Part shown: positions 53,578-56,628 of the stretch, one piece after another | How the letters are laid out: every line of letters starts with the position of its first letter | Numbering within the stretch: the stretch's first letter is position 1 | Source of the DNA: Dyadobacter crusticola DSM 16708 | GTDB lineage: Bacteria; Bacteroidota; Bacteroidia; Cytophagales; Spirosomataceae | DNA: 56,628 nt | Direction of reading: 5' to 3' | Assembly: GCF_000701505.1 (NCBI RefSeq) | Contig: NZ_JNJB01000021.1 | Location: forward strand, 1-56,628 | Program-made: the position numbers and the translations under genes | The notes under the pieces: generated by a model | The model's input: the letters and a program-made list of their open reading frames with translations, nothing else | Database searches by the model: none | Told to the model about the DNA's origin: nothing

Positions 53578-54111
53578 TTAATGCCAGTTAGCTTTCCCCA
53601 CAATCTTGAATTGCAGGACGAATTGGTCGTAGATGAGCTTGTCGCCCAGGTTATCGATGAACTTGCCCGATCCGTACCGGATGTTATACAAAGTACGGTC
53701 AATGATCAGCTCGCCGCGTGCCAGCAGGTATTCGGTCAGCTCCTCGATCGTACCGTCAAAGCTGATCGGGTGAGTAATGTCTTTAATAGTCAGTAAACCT
53801 GAAAGTCTGTACTGGGTGCCGCTCATAGCCAGGCTATGAGAAAGAACCAGCCGCGCTGTGGAGAACTGATCGATCGCAAAGAAATCGCTGGAATACAAAT
53901 GTGCTTTGAATTCCTCATGAGTTTGAATGTCATCGATATCGGTAATTGTCAGTGAAGCCATATCAATGCTGATTTCACCGGCTTTTACTTCACCATTTGT
54001 GAGTTCCAAATAGCCTTCGGCTATATCGATGCTGCCGGTGTGGAGGCCGAGTACTTTTTTACCCGTCCAGTTGACGGTACTGCTGCTGGGCTGAATGTGA
54101 AATGTTGCCAT
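53578..54111 (-). CDS. YceI-family protein
   Basis: 177 residues, one lipocalin-like beta-barrel: FHIQPSSSTVNWTGKKVLGL, GEISIDMASLTITDI, EFKAHLYSSDFFAIDQFSTA and LSGLLTIKDITHPISF. YceI proteins bind long polyisoprenoids or amphiphiles. No signal peptide is present, so this member is probably cytosolic. It follows the Crp-like gene by ~87 bp and precedes the NMO gene. Confidence 0.93.
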   Translation of the reverse strand: MATFHIQPSSSTVNWTGKKVLGLHTGSIDIAEGYLELTNGEVKAGEISIDMASLTITDIDDIQTHEEFKAHLYSSDFFAIDQFSTARLVLSHSLAMSGTQYRLSGLLTIKDITHPISFDGTIEELTEYLLARGELIIDRTLYNIRYGSGKFIDNLGDKLIYDQFVLQFKIVGKANWH

Positions 54112-54198
54112 GTTTAATTTTCGGTTTAACAGGACAAAGATCTGTCAGGACCAGGGTCAGGAGCGATGAGCTAGCGCACAAGTTTGATGTGATATAGA

Positions 54199-54777
54199 TC
54201 ACTTCTTTTGGGATGACTTTCCGAACCGGCTTAGAGTTTCCCGGCTAACTCCCAGGTAGGAAGCAATAAGCCTTTTTGGTACCGTTTGGAAGAGTACAGG
54301 GTATTGCTCCAACAACCTGTCATGGCGCTCCCGGGCGTCAGCGCTCATTAATAATAAAATTCGCCGTTGTAATGCCACATTTCTACGGTTTGTTTTTTTG
54401 CGGAAGAAATGTTCCATCTTATGCATTTGAGCGCATAATTTTTCGCGGTTACTGCTGGATAAACAGAGTACGGTACTGTCTTCAACACAGTCTATTGTTA
54501 CTGTAGCCCGCGTATTGTAATAATATGCTTCGTAATCGGTTATCCACCAGTTCTGAAGTCCAAACTGGATGATATGCTCTTTACCTGTCGGCTCGGTCAA
54601 GTAAGACTTCAGGCAACCCTCAAGCACAAAGAAATCGTCTTCCACCATTTGTCCTTCCTGAACGACGAACTGATGTTTTTTAAATTTTTTGGTTGTGAAG
54701 TGTGCAAGCACAAACTCAAATTCATCATCAGTTAAGAGAATAATCTCCTCAATCTGTTTGCGAAGTAATTCAGTCAT
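54199..54777 (-). CDS. Crp/Fnr-family transcriptional regulator
   Basis: 192 residues. cNMP-binding-type fold (TTKKFKKHQFVVQEGQMVED, then FFVLEGCLKSYL), HIIQFGLQNWWITD typical of Bacteroidota members, then the HTH RLIASYLGVSRETLSRFGKS. Divergent from the other two Crp-like proteins in the window. It is the first gene of the YceI/NMO run and a likely regulator of it. The gap upstream, 54778-55063, shows no gene. Confidence 0.9.
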   Translation of the reverse strand: MTELLRKQIEEIILLTDDEFEFVLAHFTTKKFKKHQFVVQEGQMVEDDFFVLEGCLKSYLTEPTGKEHIIQFGLQNWWITDYEAYYYNTRATVTIDCVEDSTVLCLSSSNREKLCAQMHKMEHFFRKKTNRRNVALQRRILLLMSADARERHDRLLEQYPVLFQTVPKRLIASYLGVSRETLSRFGKSSQKK

Positions 54778-55072
54778 TATTTTTAGGTTCTCCGCTGGTA
54801 AATTTTGGTTAATTCAGCAACAACGTCAGCCCTTTTTAGCGATTTTCCTGCTAACAAATTACGGCAAATTTTACTGCAGTTATCGACACTTAACACCCTA
54901 ATCAAAATCAAGCGAAGAGCTATTGGATTAGATGCAAGAACGATATGAATTTCGTGAACAGCTGGTGAAGCCGATCACCCAAGGCTCAGGCAGTGGATAG
55001 AATTGGTACTTTTGCTCACATTTTCATGAGGAAACACGCATTAATTCTCCTAAAAACAGAGGTGTGAGTCAA

Positions 55073-55354
55073 ATGATTATCTTAGTAACCGGCCCTTATC
55101 GTTCGGGGACCAGTGATGATCCTAGGCTGATCGAGGCAAATGTAGAAGGTATGCCAAAGACAGCTTTAGAGTTTTATAACATAGGCGGCAGTCTAGTTGA
55201 TTTCCTTTTTGGTTTTAAATCTGAATTTGATATCAAAAGAAGTGATAGACGCTGCCAAGGAATGCCTATTAATTGGCTGATACTTCTAAAACCCAATTCC
55301 TGTCCGAATGATAAGGTTCATCCTATTTCAGATGGAAGAGCGGTTGGAATGTGA
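55073..55354 (+). pseudogene. Decayed DUF4406-like (deoxyribosyltransferase-fold) gene
   Basis: The first ~35 residues MIILVTGPYRSGTSDDPRLI then EANVEGMPKTALEFYNIG match the start of DUF4406/nucleoside 2-deoxyribosyltransferase-like proteins. After that the reading becomes unrelated except for a late VHPISDGRA that recalls the family's FHPISxRLV block, so the middle is lost or scrambled. The ORF of 96 residues is not expected to work. Confidence 0.55.
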
Positions 55355-55426
55355 ACCACAGGATAGGCCTTATTTGCTTGGAATTCAAACGAATTAGAAC
55401 CTATCATTAGCAGCACAAGGCCATAA

Positions 55427-56309
55427 TCAATGATTGAACTGCCGGAGAGTACCTGATACTGCCCAACAAAACTTATGGACCAGCGCTGATGTCTCTTCAA
55501 AGTTGGTAAGCAATAGCATATGTCCACCGTCAAGGATGTGTAGATTTGCGTTAGGCAAGTCCCGTTGATAGCAATATGCTTCTTCCAAGCTGAAAAACGC
55601 ATCATATTTCCCCCAAAGGATTAAAGCAGGAGGTTGGTGTGTGCGGAAATATTGTTGAAATGAGCCAAACAATTCAAGGTTGCTGGAATAATCCCGGTTC
55701 AGGTCGAATTGCATGTCAATGTTGCCAGGCCGGCTTAAAAGTGCCCAATCCAGAAACCATAGTTCAGGGCCGAGCTGTGGTAAAAAATTGTCGGGCAGCC
55801 CTGCTGTATATTGCATTTTAGTGCCTTCCTCGGTTAGAAAAGCTTTGACTTTTTCCGCTTTTTCCGGTGTTGGGTTTGTCCAATAGTCCCTGGTTTCATC
55901 CCATTGCGGTCCTAGACCTTCCATATAAGCATTTCCATTCTGGACAATGATTCCCAGGATTCTATCAGGATGTTTCCTGCAGATCCGCAGTCCTATTACA
56001 GAACCGTAGTCGTGCAGGTAAATAAAGAAGTCATTGACATCAATGCTTTGCAGAAAGGAATCGATGCATGCTGCTATATTGGCAAATGTATATTTGAAGA
56101 GTCGGTATCTGGAAACCGCTGAACCCAAACCCGGGATAGTCCGGAGCTATCAAATGAAAGTCGTCAGACAATATTTCCATCAATTCTTTAAACATAACCG
56201 ACGAGCTGGGAAACCCGTGCAACAACAGCAAAGTTGGGTTTTGCCTGTCACCAGCCTCACGGTAAAATATGTCTATCCCGTTTACGGAAACGTTTTTGTT
56301 GAGTATCAT
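55427..56309 (-). pseudogene. Alpha/beta hydrolase (haloalkane dehalogenase-like), frameshifted
   Basis: The first part (ATG at 56309) reads MILNKNVSVNGIDIFYREAG, LLLLHGFPSSSVMFKELMEI, then APDYPGFGFS. After a frame change near 56110-56130 it continues with KYTFANIAACIDSFLQSIDV, FFIYLHDYGSVIGLRICRKH with Asp as nucleophile in HDYGS, and ILDGGHMLLLTNFEE with the catalytic His, to 55427. Together ~290 residues, normal for the haloalkane dehalogenase/epoxide hydrolase group. Sequence error or recent loss cannot be told apart from this window. Confidence 0.8.
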
Positions 56310-56441
56310 AGAATTTAGCAATGATTTCAAACATCTGATACAAATTTGTTCCAGTCTGCCTATTTAATGAAACTTACACTGGTGGTTTGGATAACATTAT
56401 AGATTATGTCTATACCTTTTTAACTGAAGATTATTCGGTAG

Positions 56442-56628
56442 TTAAAGCGTACCGGAACCGACATCAGTATGCCCAGCTTTTCCAAAAACCAATTGACGAC
56501 ACAGGTTTACTAGGCCATCCATGGTAGATGGCTTTATATAATAGTCGAGCGCACCTAATTTTTTAGCAAAGTCAATCATATCTGGATTTCCAGATGTTGA
56601 AAGCATAACAGTAGGTAAGGAAGCTAAG
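56442..56628 (-). CDS. Response regulator receiver domain, C-terminal end only (runs off window)
   Basis: The last 62 codons read LPTVMLSTSGNPDMIDFAKK then LGALDYYIKPSTMDGLVNLC. The Ser/Thr switch (LSTSGN) and the conserved Lys (YIKPS) of the REC domain are visible. The protein ends ~35 residues after that Lys with no output domain, so it is a stand-alone receiver, like those paired with Bacteroidota hybrid kinases. The phosphorylated Asp and the start are outside the window. Confidence 0.75.
   Translation of the reverse strand, partial: LASLPTVMLSTSGNPDMIDFAKKLGALDYYIKPSTMDGLVNLCRQLVFGKAGHTDVGSGTL

Noticed and set aside
1..56628. CRISPR arrays, tRNA or rRNA genes
   Set aside because: I found no regularly spaced direct repeats of CRISPR type, and no tRNA- or rRNA-like sequence stood out, although I could not run a covariance search.

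Overview
The window looks like chromosome from a Bacteroidota bacterium, most likely Cytophagales and close to Dyadobacter/Spirosomaceae. The genus is my inference. The phylum follows from type IX secretion (T9SS) C-terminal tails on two exported proteins, TAnnTTTG-type promoter boxes, few Shine-Dalgarno sequences, a DUF1800/DUF1501 pair, CarboxypepD_reg-like domains, FtsX-type permeases, and Bacteroidota-style IS66 and TraG fragments.

Layout. 0-1.6 kb: the end of a repeat-containing T9SS surface protein and a small lipoprotein. 1.9-25.7 kb: an exopolysaccharide (EPS) locus, nearly all on the minus strand. It holds gmd (GDP-mannose 4,6-dehydratase, with its own promoter and terminator), a WecG/TagA-type transferase, six further glycosyltransferases in GT4, GT2 and HlpA-like families, Wzy polymerase, Wzx flippase, Wzc tyrosine kinase, Wza export lipoprotein, an initiating sugar transferase, a Gfo/Idh dehydrogenase with an aldo/keto-reductase-like partner, and a VWA lipoprotein. 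A plus-strand DUF1800-DUF1501 operon sits inside it. Apart from gmd the minus-strand genes form three transcription units: the HlpA-like/GT2 pair; GT4-Gfo/Idh-AKR-VWA-sugar transferase; and wza-wzc-wzx-GT4-GT4-wzy-GT4-GT4-wecG. Each is preceded by the same 87-88 bp element: a promoter-like TCTAARTTAC block, exactly 28 nt, then three GKGGNNA-type heptamers at 21-22 bp period. I see no description of it and consider it the best candidate for something new here: a shared EPS operator.

26.8-33.2 kb: a T9SS protein followed by debris of mobile elements. This includes the C-terminus of a TraG-type coupling protein fused to the N-terminus of a lanthipeptide dehydratase, an AraC N-terminus fused to an IS66 transposase tail, a frameshifted ABC permease, a mobile-element-type HTH gene and an HU-family gene. 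33.6-41.4 kb: ordinary metabolic and stress genes (DNA alkylation repair, methyltransferase, VOC protein, branched-chain aminotransferase, DinB/YfiT, MocR regulator, PanE-like reductase, SDR, DUF1572).

41.4-48.2 kb: a decayed stretch with a frameshifted cupin, a PhoD-like phosphatase with three frameshifts, a GH43 tail, other remnants, one intact metallophosphoesterase, a long hairpin and the first copy of a MITE-like repeat. 48.5-56.6 kb: three Crp/Fnr-type regulators beside an outer-membrane protein, an aldehyde-reductase-like enzyme, and YceI/nitronate monooxygenase genes; the second MITE copy; two more broken genes; and the tail of a response regulator at the right edge. Many apparent frameshifts are single-base losses in short homopolymers, so some may be sequence errors rather than true pseudogenes.
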